Of a stretch of 64,000 nucleotides of DNA, positions 30,810-40,482 are shown piece by piece; within the stretch, counting starts at the first letter, position 1, and every line of letters starts with the position of its first letter. Below the pieces are notes generated by a model. It did no database searches and had not been told where the DNA came from. It saw nothing but the letters and a program-made list of their open reading frames with translations. Source of the stretch: Lactobacillus sp. ESL0679 (GTDB lineage Bacteria > Bacillota > Bacilli > Lactobacillales > Lactobacillaceae); assembly GCF_029433515.1 (NCBI RefSeq), contig NZ_JAQTIG010000001.1, forward strand, positions 124,001 through 188,000, in the 5' to 3' direction. The translations under genes were made by a program, and so were the position numbers.

Positions 30810-30836
30810 AAAAAAACTGCCCGTTACCAGACAGTT
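30810..30836 (-). terminator. terminator after tRNA-Pro
   Basis: On the minus strand AACTGTCTG (30828-30836) pairs with CGGGCAGTT (30815-30823) around GTAA, with two or three G-U pairs, followed by seven Ts. Confidence 0.8.
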
Positions 30837-30841
30837 ACTTA

Positions 30842-30915
<74 letters not shown>

Positions 30916-30918
30916 TTT

Positions 30919-30957
30919 CAATAAAAAGACTCACCCAAGCGGTGAGTCTTTTTATTA
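30919..30957. terminator. strong symmetric terminator hairpin between the two tRNA genes
   Basis: Thirteen perfect pairs, AAAAAGACTCACC (30923-30935) with GGTGAGTCTTTTT (30941-30953), five-base loop. It has Ts on the 3' side in both directions. On the minus strand it lies after tRNA-Gly and before tRNA-Pro, leaving only about seven bases before the tRNA-Pro 5' end. Confidence 0.85.
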
Positions 30958-30960
30958 TGA

Positions 30961-31032
30961 AGCGGAAGACGGGATTCGAACCCGCGACCCCCACCATGGC
31001 AAGGTGATGTTCTACCACTGAACTACTTCCGC
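30961..31032 (-). tRNA. tRNA-Gly (anticodon GCC)
   Basis: The 72-base gene has acceptor stem GCGGAAG / CTTCCGC with discriminator T, a D-arm with AGTTCAGTGGTAGAAC, the anticodon loop TTGCCAT (anticodon GCC) and T-arm GGGTTCGAATCCC. The CCA end is not encoded. It follows the lysS terminator on the same strand. Confidence 0.95.
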
Positions 31033-31086
31033 AAGACATTTATTATTATAGCAAATGAATTTGATTTTGCAAACCTTTTTTGCAAG

Positions 31087-31118
31087 AAAAAAAGGAAATT
31101 CTTCGAAAAGAATTTCCT
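31087..31118 (-). terminator. terminator after lysS
   Basis: On the minus strand AGGAAATTCTT (31108-31118) pairs with AAGAATTTCCT (31093-31103) around a four-base loop, then a T-run. It separates lysS from tRNA-Gly. Confidence 0.85.
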
Positions 31119-31146
31119 AATTGCCCAAAAAGCCTAATATAACAGC

Positions 31147-32703
<1,557 letters not shown>

Positions 32704-32725
32704 TTACTTTTCCTCCATTAATTTA

Positions 32726-33742
32726 TTAACCGCGTCGAGCCGTCTTTTGTGCCTGACGCTTCTCATAATCTTCAACAAAGTTATCCAGCAAGTCGTAGAC
32801 TTCTTGTGCTGTCCATACTTCATTTATTTTAGCACGGGTTCGTGCTGAACGGGGAACACCCTTCAAATAATAAGCCGCTTGCTGTCTAAATTCAGGTACC
32901 GCAATTCTTTCACCCTTTAAGTCAACCAAGCCTTGCAATTGGTGTTCAGCGGTTGCTACCTTTTCGCGCACCGTTTGCGGTGTCAGACGTTCACCAGTTG
33001 CCAAATAATGGGTCATATCTTTCAAAATCCACGGATTACCCAAGGCGGCACGACCAACCATTACGGCTGTTGAGCCAATCTCTTTTAGCGCCTTTTCAGC
33101 TAGTTCCGGCGTTGCAATATCGCCGTTAGCAACAAATGGCACATCAAGCACTTGGGCAACATCATGCAAGGTTTCCCAGTCAGCATGTCCCTGATACATC
33201 TGTTTACGAGTTCTACCATGCATCGCGATCATGCTGGCACCAGCTTCTTGAGCTGCCAAAGCATTTTCCACAGCAAAAATATGCTTGCGATCCCAGCCAA
33301 TACGCATCTTGACACTAACAGGTTTTGACACGTTTTGGACAACTGCATGCACCATTTGGTAAATCTTGTTTGAATCAAGCAGCCACTTAGAACCAGCGTC
33401 CGTTTTCGTGATTTTAGGCACCGGACAACCCATATTAATATCAATAATATCAGCATCGGTATGCTGGTCAATGTATTGCGCCGCCTGCAGCAATGTTTCT
33501 TCGGTTCCCCCAAAAATCTGAATACTCATTGGGTGCTCACGCGGATCAACCTTCATCATTGACATTGTTTTTTTATTTCGATAAATGATTCCATGATCAG
33601 AAATCATCTCGCAAACGACCATTCCAGCGCCAAATTCTTTACAAATCATGCGAAATGCCGAATTTGAAACCCCAGCCATCGGTGCAACAACCACACGATT
33701 AGGAATGGTAATATCGCGAATCTTCCAACTATTATCCACCAA
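32726..33742 (-). CDS. dusB: tRNA-dihydrouridine synthase
   Basis: DusB (338 residues) reduces uridines in tRNA D-loops with FMN and NADPH. The TIM barrel shows the N-terminal APMAGVSNSAFR, the catalytic cysteine in NMGCPVPKI, and GRAALGNPW. It is a common neighbour of lysS in Firmicutes, upstream in the same operon here. Confidence 0.95.
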   Translation of the reverse strand: MVDNSWKIRDITIPNRVVVAPMAGVSNSAFRMICKEFGAGMVVCEMISDHGIIYRNKKTMSMMKVDPREHPMSIQIFGGTEETLLQAAQYIDQHTDADIIDINMGCPVPKITKTDAGSKWLLDSNKIYQMVHAVVQNVSKPVSVKMRIGWDRKHIFAVENALAAQEAGASMIAMHGRTRKQMYQGHADWETLHDVAQVLDVPFVANGDIATPELAEKALKEIGSTAVMVGRAALGNPWILKDMTHYLATGERLTPQTVREKVATAEHQLQGLVDLKGERIAVPEFRQQAAYYLKGVPRSARTRAKINEVWTAQEVYDLLDNFVEDYEKRQAQKTARRG

Positions 33743-33780
33743 ATCATCCTTTCAAATACTTTAACATCATAACAAAAAAG

Positions 33781-33809
33781 ACTAAATCAGCAAAATTTCA
33801 CGGTGTCAA
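33781..33809 (-). promoter_or_regulatory. promoter of dusB-lysS
   Basis: On the minus strand -35 TTGACA (33804-33809), 17-base spacer, -10 TTTAGT (33781-33786). The -35 is consensus, the -10 matches at four of six positions. Confidence 0.6.
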
Positions 33810-33837
33810 TTACTTAAAAGAATAACTGGCAATTATC

Positions 33838-34464
33838 TTATTTTGCAATAAAGAAATTGCTAGGAGCTACCCGATTGTAATAACGTAAGAAGGCTTTTTT
33901 GCTGCGATCATCAACTGAAAAGTTAATTACACCAGCATTTTGCGCCTCACCAACTAAGGAAATATGCGGAATCCCTAATACGTTTTGAACTAGCGAACGT
34001 GAAGCAGTCCCATGAAAAACAAGCAGCACCGATTCATTTTCATGTTTTTGCACTAAATCATGCCAAAAGTCCATCAAGCGGTCAGCCAAATGTTGATAGC
34101 TCTCGCCGCTGCAATAGTCACTATAATCTTCTGTAAAATATCCTAATTCATCAAAAGCTTGGGGAAATTTTTGCTTGATCTCAAGCGCATCTTTGCCATC
34201 CCAATTGCCATAATTCATTTCTTTTAAGCGATCGTCAAAAATAATTTGGTGCTGCCCGCGATCGATAATTTCAGCCGTTTGCTTTGCCCTTGTTAATGGA
34301 CTAGCATAAACACAATCAATCTGACTAATATCAAAACTGTCGCGCAGGGCTTCTACTTGCTTAATACCGGTTTCATTAAGTGGCAAGTCAGTAGCAGAAC
34401 CATTAATTTTTAGGCTTTTATTTGTATCGGTTTCACCGTGACGCACAATATAGACGTTTAACAT
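33838..34464 (-). CDS. histidine phosphatase family protein
   Basis: This 208-residue protein belongs to the phosphoglycerate-mutase-like branch. The catalytic motif is RHGETDTN near the N-terminus, with partner residues in YASPLTRAKQTAEI, the acid in EMNYGNWDG and the second histidine in VFHGTASR. The start MLNVYIVRHGE (34464) has AAGGAGT nine bases upstream. The family includes phosphatases of sugar phosphates and cobalamin-type precursors; the substrate here cannot be told from sequence. It is divergent from the next gene and not clearly in an operon. Confidence 0.85.
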   Translation of the reverse strand: MLNVYIVRHGETDTNKSLKINGSATDLPLNETGIKQVEALRDSFDISQIDCVYASPLTRAKQTAEIIDRGQHQIIFDDRLKEMNYGNWDGKDALEIKQKFPQAFDELGYFTEDYSDYCSGESYQHLADRLMDFWHDLVQKHENESVLLVFHGTASRSLVQNVLGIPHISLVGEAQNAGVINFSVDDRSKKAFLRYYNRVAPSNFFIAK

Positions 34465-34577
34465 GTTGTTACACTCCTTTTCATCTTTGTTCAACCCTTT
34501 CATTATAATCAAAATTGGTATTAACCGCACCCTGATTTTGAATTATACTTAAAAAATAATAGAAAGGATATTGGTTG

Positions 34578-34919
34578 ATGAATTTTATTAAAATAATTAC
34601 ACTTAGCTGCCGCTTTTTATTAGAATGTGCAACAGTAATTGGCATCTTCAGCGGCACGTTTATTAAGCACGACTTTCTAAGCAAAATTACCTTTGCCGCA
34701 GTAGCAATCCTTATTTTCTTAGTCTGGTCACGTTACGGCGCACCACACTCGCCTCAATCCCTGACTGGAGCTACCAAACTAATACTGGAAGTTATTGTTT
34801 ATACCATCGGCGGCAGCTGTTGGGTCATAATCTTTGGTAAGAACATTGGCAGCATCTATTCTACAATTGCTGTAATTGATTTAATCTTGATGTATCTACT
34901 TCAAATTGAACAACTCTAA
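34578..34919 (+). CDS. small membrane protein, DUF2568/YrdB-like
   Basis: This 113-residue protein has about four hydrophobic segments and the pattern SRYGAPHSP...LILEVIVYTIGG seen in DUF2568 (YrdB of Bacillus). No function is established for the family. The ATG at 34578 is preceded by AGAAAGGA; a TTG directly before is also in frame. It is convergent with hslO, only 19 bases apart. Family assignment is from pattern memory. Confidence 0.7.
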   Translation: MNFIKIITLSCRFLLECATVIGIFSGTFIKHDFLSKITFAAVAILIFLVWSRYGAPHSPQSLTGATKLILEVIVYTIGGSCWVIIFGKNIGSIYSTIAVIDLILMYLLQIEQL

Positions 34920-34938
34920 TTTCACAGAAGACACCGAA

Positions 34939-35829
34939 TTAATATTCCTTGTCTGCTTTTTTCTTTGTCAAAATATCCTTTAGTTCCGCTTCCGTGTATT
35001 GATATTTATTGCCGCAAAAACTGCAGGTCAATTCAGCACCATGATCCTCGTCAATCATCGACTGCAATTGCTCAATCTTTAAGGTTTCCAAAATGTCAGC
35101 ATATTTTTCCTTTGAGCAGTCACACTTAAAGGCCACCGGCTCTTTTGCCAAAATTTTGCAGTCGGTCCCTAAAATTTTGCGAGCCAAGTCTTCTGGTGTC
35201 ATCCCTGCCAAAAATGATGTTGATAATGCTGGTAAATCATCAATATGCTTAATCGTCTTGGTAATCAAACTGTCACTAGCTCCCGGCAAAGCTTGCAACA
35301 TAAAGCCACCAGCTTCACCAATTGTATTATTTGGATTAACAAAAACTGACAAGCCAACCGCTGACGGAATTTGTTCTGACTTAGTAAGATAGTAAGCAAC
35401 GTCCTCAGCAATTTCACCAGACACAATTGGCACTTGTCCCGTGTATGGTTCCTTTAAGCCCAAGTCTTTTGTGATTTCTAACCAGCCTTGACCAACTGCC
35501 TTTTTAACATCGATATGACCATCATCTCGTGGTGGCAAAGCGATATGCGGATTCTTCACATAACCTTTGACTGTTAAGTCAGACTGGGCCGTAACTATTG
35601 TTGGACCAACTGGGCCATTGCCAAGTAAGCGCACCGACAATTCTTCCTGATCAGTCAATTCGGCTCCCGCCAGTAAGACACCAGCAACTAGGGTACGTCC
35701 CAAAACAGCAGAAGACGCTGACCAAGTATCATGTCTGGTCTGGGCTTCTTGGACTAAATCCTTAGCCGTTACCGTTAATAACCGTAAATTTTTCGTTTTA
35801 TCAATTGCCTTAATTAAATAATCACTCAT
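34939..35829 (-). CDS. hslO: 33 kDa chaperonin Hsp33
   Basis: Hsp33 (296 residues) is a redox-activated holdase. Oxidation of its C-terminal zinc site, here CDC (around residue 236) and CSFC (around 270), unfolds the linker and switches it on. The N-terminal core begins MSDYLIKAIDKTKNLRLLTV. It follows ftsH with a terminator-like hairpin lying directly before its AGGAG, so it may be only partly read from the ftsH transcript. Confidence 0.95.
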   Translation of the reverse strand: MSDYLIKAIDKTKNLRLLTVTAKDLVQEAQTRHDTWSASSAVLGRTLVAGVLLAGAELTDQEELSVRLLGNGPVGPTIVTAQSDLTVKGYVKNPHIALPPRDDGHIDVKKAVGQGWLEITKDLGLKEPYTGQVPIVSGEIAEDVAYYLTKSEQIPSAVGLSVFVNPNNTIGEAGGFMLQALPGASDSLITKTIKHIDDLPALSTSFLAGMTPEDLARKILGTDCKILAKEPVAFKCDCSKEKYADILETLKIEQLQSMIDEDHGAELTCSFCGNKYQYTEAELKDILTKKKADKEY

Positions 35830-35841
35830 TTTAGTTCTCCT

Positions 35842-35872
35842 AAAAAAATAGAGCCCGCAGTCAGGCCCTATT
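35842..35872 (-). terminator. hairpin with T-run between ftsH and hslO
   Basis: On the minus strand AATAG-GGCC and GGC-CTATT arms (35864-35872 with 35847-35855, one A-C mismatch) are followed by seven Ts that run straight into AGGAGAAC, the hslO ribosome binding site. Confidence 0.65.
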
Positions 35873-35877
35873 AATTA

Positions 35878-38070
35878 TTAATCTTGTTGATCATCTGAAG
35901 AATGATCTTGATCCTTAGATGAAAAATCGGCATCAGCTTCATGAGCCTTCTCTGGATTTTCCGGATTGTGCTCTTCAACTTCCTCATTCTTCTCTAAAGG
36001 AGTTTCGACTGCTTCTTCAGAATGAACATGTTTACTATCTTTATCTTCGGTTTCCTTTTCGGCAGTGATAGTTGCCTTATGGTTTTCCTTCTTTTCAGCA
36101 GCTGCCTTAGCTTCTTCATAAGTCAAAGCCTTAGACTCACTTGGGTATTCTGGCATCTTTTCTGGCATTTTACCCGTTGTATACAGTGACATAATCTGCT
36201 TTTCGTCTAAAGTTTCATACTTCAGCAATGCTTCAGCAATTACTCGGTGCTTGTCGCGGTTATCCTTGACAATTTCAACAGCCTTGGCGTGAGCCTCATC
36301 AAGAAGTTCTTTAACAGCCTCGTCAATCTTAGCCGAAGTTGCTTCACTGTATGGCTTAAAGCCGTAAGGATTAGTCTCACCTTCTTTTTCAAGCTCAACC
36401 ATTCCTAACGAATCGGTCATCCCATAATTAACAACCATACTGTGAGCAATTTGCGTTGCTTGTTCAAAGTCATTAGAAGCACCAGTTGACTGGTCACCAA
36501 CAACAACTTCTTCACCGGCACGACCACCCATTAACCCAACAATTTGTTCCATTAATTGCTTTTTGGTTAATAAGAATTGGTCGTCCTTTGGCAACATTAA
36601 ATTATAACCACCAGTGCGGCCATGAGGAACAATCGTAACCTTACGAACAGTTCGTGAATCGCTTAAGACCAACCCACAGATTGAGTGACCTGCCTCGTGG
36701 AAAGCAACACGTTCGCGTTCCTTCTTAGAAATCATACTGTTCTTCTTAGCTGGTCCTGCAATTACTCGGTCTTCAGCTTCATCAAGATCAGAGGCAGTAA
36801 TTTCAGTACCATTGCGCCGAGCTGCAAGTAATGCGGCTTCATTTAGAAGATTAGCAAGGTCAGCACCGACAAATCCTGGGGTCTGACGGGCAATTTCCTT
36901 TAAATCAACGTCAGCAGCTAATGGCATGTTCTTGGCATGAACCCGTAAAATAGCTTCACGACCACGAACATCAGGTGTGCCAACCAAGACTTTACGGTCA
37001 AACCGACCTGGACGCAGCAACGCTGGATCCAAGACATCAGACCGGTTAGTTGCGGCAATTACGATAACTCCTTCGTTACCTTCGAAGCCGTCCATTTCAA
37101 CCAATAATTGGTTCAAGGTCTGTTCACGTTCATCATTACCACCGCCGCTGGCATTACTGCCACGTCGACGTCCGATAGCATCAATTTCATCAATAAAGAT
37201 AATACTTGGTGCGTTTTTCTTGGCATTGGTAAACAAATCACGAACTCGACTAGCACCGACACCGACAAACATTTCTACGAAGTCGGAACCGGAAATTGAG
37301 AAGAATGGTACGTTAGCTTCACCAGCAACAGCACGTGCAAGCAAAGTCTTACCGGTACCCGGAGGACCCTCAAGCAAGACACCTGATGGGATTTTGGCAC
37401 CGAGTTTAGTAAATTTAGCTGGATTCTTCAAGAATTCAACGACTTCAACTAATTCTTGCTTTTCTTCCTCTTCACCAGCAACATCGGAGAAGCGGACCTT
37501 ATTCTTTTTAGGATCTTCAGGCTTAACGTGTGAACGACCAAAGTTCATTATGCCGCCGCCAGAACCGCCGCGGCCACCGCCACCGGTCTGACTGATCATC
37601 ATCCACATCATGACAATAAACAGAACAGTCGGCACTAACATCACAATTGTTGAAATCCAATTACCCGATTGCGACTCTCCCTGAGTTGTCATCTTCGTGT
37701 CGCTCTTTTGAGCTAAGTCCTGAACATTAGCGACACTTGAATCATTCTGCAGCATCGTGGTTGAAAAGCGCGTTACTTGTGCGCCCGAATTACCACTAAA
37801 GAAGTCAAAGCTGTTTTTCGATTGGTCTTTACTTCCTTGTGCTGTCTTATAACTGCCTGAAACGGTGTAAACACCATTAGCAGGCTGAACATTAAAATTT
37901 TTAACTTTGCCTTGACGCAAGTCTTTGACAAATTCAGAGTAGCTAATATTTTCACTGCCACCAGAATTATCAGAGCCGCCAAGAGCCCAGTTGATACCTC
38001 CCAATAATAGAAGGAAAACAACTATATAGAACAGGCCATTCGATAGCAGCCGATTCCGGTTATTCTTCAT
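35878..38070 (-). CDS. ftsH: ATP-dependent zinc metalloprotease FtsH
   Basis: FtsH (730 residues from [12 protein letters not shown]) is the membrane-anchored AAA+ protease for quality control of membrane proteins. Two membrane helices (about 10-30 and 138-158) flank an extracytoplasmic domain. The Walker A GPPGTGKT is at 235-242 and the zinc site HEAGH at 458-462. A glycine-rich linker follows TM2. The last 80 residues are a highly acidic, repetitive tail common in lactobacilli. GGAGG precedes the chosen start. Confidence 0.97.
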   Translation of the reverse strand: MKNNRNRLLSNGLFYIVVFLLLLGGINWALGGSDNSGGSENISYSEFVKDLRQGKVKNFNVQPANGVYTVSGSYKTAQGSKDQSKNSFDFFSGNSGAQVTRFSTTMLQNDSSVANVQDLAQKSDTKMTTQGESQSGNWISTIVMLVPTVLFIVMMWMMISQTGGGGRGGSGGGIMNFGRSHVKPEDPKKNKVRFSDVAGEEEEKQELVEVVEFLKNPAKFTKLGAKIPSGVLLEGPPGTGKTLLARAVAGEANVPFFSISGSDFVEMFVGVGASRVRDLFTNAKKNAPSIIFIDEIDAIGRRRGSNASGGGNDEREQTLNQLLVEMDGFEGNEGVIVIAATNRSDVLDPALLRPGRFDRKVLVGTPDVRGREAILRVHAKNMPLAADVDLKEIARQTPGFVGADLANLLNEAALLAARRNGTEITASDLDEAEDRVIAGPAKKNSMISKKERERVAFHEAGHSICGLVLSDSRTVRKVTIVPHGRTGGYNLMLPKDDQFLLTKKQLMEQIVGLMGGRAGEEVVVGDQSTGASNDFEQATQIAHSMVVNYGMTDSLGMVELEKEGETNPYGFKPYSEATSAKIDEAVKELLDEAHAKAVEIVKDNRDKHRVIAEALLKYETLDEKQIMSLYTTGKMPEKMPEYPSESKALTYEEAKAAAEKKENHKATITAEKETEDKDSKHVHSEEAVETPLEKNEEVEEHNPENPEKAHEADADFSSKDQDHSSDDQQD

Positions 38071-38156
38071 AAAAAACCTCCGCAAAGTTTCTAGAAATAT
38101 ACGAATAAAAGTTTAACACAAATTTCACTAATGCTCTAATATTTTAAAGGATCTTA

Positions 38157-39422
38157 TCATTTAATGTTATAAACATAATATTGGTCTGCGTTAAAACCAG
38201 TTTCTTGATAACTGTATGCATTTTCGACAAATAATACTTGCTTATTGGCAATTAAAGTTAAGCAGTAGGGTCGCAATATTACAGGAATGCCATTTTGAGC
38301 AAACTTTTTCTTGCTTTTGACATGGTGACCATTTTTCAAAAGCAATTTTGCCCCTTGTGGTAAAGAATGAGCTAATAACTGTGTATCTAGCTGCGCCTTA
38401 AACTGCCCCACTAATTGACCAGCTGCCTGGTATGTTTGACTAACCAATAAGCGGCGCGTCCCCCAGTTAAATTCGACATTCAATTTAACTGTTGTTGCCT
38501 GCGGGCGTGGTGGCAACTTAACCGGCATAATGTACCAATATTTTTGATAATTAATTAATTCAAAACCTGCCAAATTTTCGTTGACCCGGACATGCCACGT
38601 CTGCCAAATAAAGTTCTGCCAATAAACAATCTGTTCCTGATCAGAAAATGTGGCAAGTGCAGCCTGACTTTGACGGTAAGCAAAACCTAAGCATTGTTCA
38701 GGTGGTGCAACTGCCGCAAACGCCCTTTTTGCAAGAGTAGTTATGACACTCATTTGCTCACTATAACGCAAGGCATTATGACCAATTAATGGGTTCTCCT
38801 GTTTTAATAGCGGCACAACATGATGCCGCAGGCGATTGCGCAAGACATCATCTTCAGCATTCGTTGAGTCCTGAACAAAAGGCACCTGATGTCTGCAATC
38901 ATATAAAAGCAGCTCGTCTTTATTGTAGGTCAACAATGGCCGCAATAATTTAATTCCTTGCCGCTTACTAACCGCCGTTAAACTATTCATCTCGCTAGGA
39001 TTACCCGAACGAATAAATTTTAGCAAAATATTCTCCAACAAGTCATCACAATGATGGGCCGTTAACAGATAATCACCATGCTCTTGCCGCATCACTTTCA
39101 ATAAGAAAGAATAACGAAAATCGCGCGCAGCTGCTTCTACTCCTTTTTGCGAGTGCAGCTGAACCGGCCAAACAGTATTAATTACCTTAATCTGCCTGCC
39201 GCGACAATACCGCTCAATCACTTCGGCTTCCTTCTTAGAATCCGGTCGCAATTGGTGATCCAGGTGAGCCGCGATTATTTTTAGCTGATATTTTGCCTGC
39301 ATGGCGCTAACCATTGCAAGTAGCGCCATTGAGTCCGGCCCGCCACTGGTGGCTACCACCAATGTCTTACCAACTAACGGCAAGTTATTTTGCTTAAAAA
39401 AGTCTGCAATCTCAGTCGCCAT
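38157..39422 (-). CDS. tilS: tRNA(Ile)-lysidine synthetase
   Basis: TilS (421 residues) converts the wobble cytidine of tRNA-Ile(CAU) to lysidine with ATP and lysine. The N-terminal PP-loop motif SGGPDS is at residues 26-31, followed by AAHLDHQLRPDS and the TAHHCDDLLENI segment. A C-terminal TilS domain follows. It overlaps the upstream S1-domain gene by 11 bases. In Bacillus subtilis hprT follows tilS before ftsH; here no hprT is present. Confidence 0.94.
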   Translation of the reverse strand: MATEIADFFKQNNLPLVGKTLVVATSGGPDSMALLAMVSAMQAKYQLKIIAAHLDHQLRPDSKKEAEVIERYCRGRQIKVINTVWPVQLHSQKGVEAAARDFRYSFLLKVMRQEHGDYLLTAHHCDDLLENILLKFIRSGNPSEMNSLTAVSKRQGIKLLRPLLTYNKDELLLYDCRHQVPFVQDSTNAEDDVLRNRLRHHVVPLLKQENPLIGHNALRYSEQMSVITTLAKRAFAAVAPPEQCLGFAYRQSQAALATFSDQEQIVYWQNFIWQTWHVRVNENLAGFELINYQKYWYIMPVKLPPRPQATTVKLNVEFNWGTRRLLVSQTYQAAGQLVGQFKAQLDTQLLAHSLPQGAKLLLKNGHHVKSKKKFAQNGIPVILRPYCLTLIANKQVLFVENAYSYQETGFNADQYYVYNIK

Positions 39423-39777
39423 AATTTACTAATTCTTGGTGTAATTTCTTAATTTCAGCTTCCGCATCCGTGACCGTCTTAGTCAGTACATCTAAAAAAT
39501 CGCTCTTTTTAACAGAAGAAAACTGGTTAGTATGATCAACAATTGTCGAATCATTAACCCGCATCTTCGATAAACCGATTTTCCCTTTAAAATTGTGAAT
39601 AATTACCACGCGAACGCTCTGACCCACGCGATAATTATGCCGCTCACGGTCCCAATTGCTGCCAAAATCACTGTGGTGAATTAACCCTGAACGCCGCTTA
39701 GGCAATGTCACAAAAATACCTAGATCAGTTATATTATTAACTACACCAGTTATCCGCTGTCCTACTTGATATTTCAT
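39412..39777 (-). CDS. S1 domain RNA-binding protein (YabR-like)
   Basis: This 121-residue protein has an S1 domain over its first 75 residues (GQRITGVVNNITDLGIFVTL, then GLSKMRVND) and a charged helical tail. It corresponds in position to yabR of the divIC-yabR-tilS cluster of Firmicutes. RNA binding is expected; a specific role is not known. It is coupled to divIC by a one-base overlap. Confidence 0.85.
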   Translation of the reverse strand: MKYQVGQRITGVVNNITDLGIFVTLPKRRSGLIHHSDFGSNWDRERHNYRVGQSVRVVIIHNFKGKIGLSKMRVNDSTIVDHTNQFSSVKKSDFLDVLTKTVTDAEAEIKKLHQELVNYGD

Positions 39778-40151
39778 TAATTATTATCTTTTTCTTCTGG
39801 AATATTGTAGATTGTTTCATTAGGTTTGGAATATAAAAACTTGAAGCGCACGAGTTTGGCTACATAATCCGGATCCTTGAGATCATCACGTTTTGCAGAC
39901 AGAGCTTGCTTTTCCTTGCTAATCGTACTAAGCGACTTTTTAGAAGCCTGCACCTGACTGTTAATCCGGCTAGTCTGCGCGTGCGTAATTCCAATCTGCA
40001 CACCCAAAAAGACAAAGATAATCGCAAAAACCGCAATTATCCGGTTACGCCGTACTCGGTGCACTTCTCGTTCCCTTTTTTCCTGTTTACGCTTTAAACG
40101 TGCCATTCGCTCTTCTGGACTGAGCGAATTATAAATACGTGGTCCTCTCAT
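39777..40151 (-). CDS. divIC: cell division protein DivIC (FtsB-like)
   Basis: This 124-residue bitopic protein has a basic cytoplasmic N-terminus (KRKQEKREREVHRVRRNR), one membrane helix (about 38-56) and an extracellular coiled coil (SRINSQVQASKKSLSTISKE). With FtsL and DivIB it connects the Z-ring to septal peptidoglycan synthesis. It is in the usual Firmicute context, downstream of rqcP. Confidence 0.88.
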   Translation of the reverse strand: MRGPRIYNSLSPEERMARLKRKQEKREREVHRVRRNRIIAVFAIIFVFLGVQIGITHAQTSRINSQVQASKKSLSTISKEKQALSAKRDDLKDPDYVAKLVRFKFLYSKPNETIYNIPEEKDNN

Positions 40152-40230
40152 TTTTGATCCCCTATTATTAAAACAATACTATTTTAATTATAACAAGGCC
40201 ACCTATAAAAGTCATTAATATCGAAAACGA

Positions 40231-40473
40231 TTAATCAATTAGCTCATAAAGCTCACTTGCTTCTGCTTTTTTAGTAGTTTCGCGGATAGCACACACCTTG
40301 GCCTTAACTTGTCTTGAGCCGTAACCGACCTCAATAACGTCCCCGATTTTCACATCATAGCTGGACTTCACAACTCGGTCATTAACCTTGATTCGCCCTT
40401 GATCCGCCATTTCTTTGGCAATTGGCCGTCTCTTAACCAACCGCGAAACTTTTAAAAATTTATCAATTCGCAT
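40231..40473 (-). CDS. rqcP: S4-domain RNA-binding protein RqcP (Hsp15/YabO family)
   Basis: An 80-residue S4-domain protein, MRIDKFLKVSRLVKRRPIAK. In Bacillus the family member RqcP works with RqcH in alanine tailing of stalled nascent chains on the 50S subunit. It lies nine bases after mfd and before divIC, the same context as yabO. Confidence 0.88.
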   Translation of the reverse strand: MRIDKFLKVSRLVKRRPIAKEMADQGRIKVNDRVVKSSYDVKIGDVIEVGYGSRQVKAKVCAIRETTKKAEASELYELID

Positions 40474-40482
40474 TTTTAACCC

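Noticed and set aside
36977-37591. Plus-strand ORF of 204 codons antisense to ftsH
   Set aside because: Serine/proline-rich shadow of a conserved gene; no start signal.
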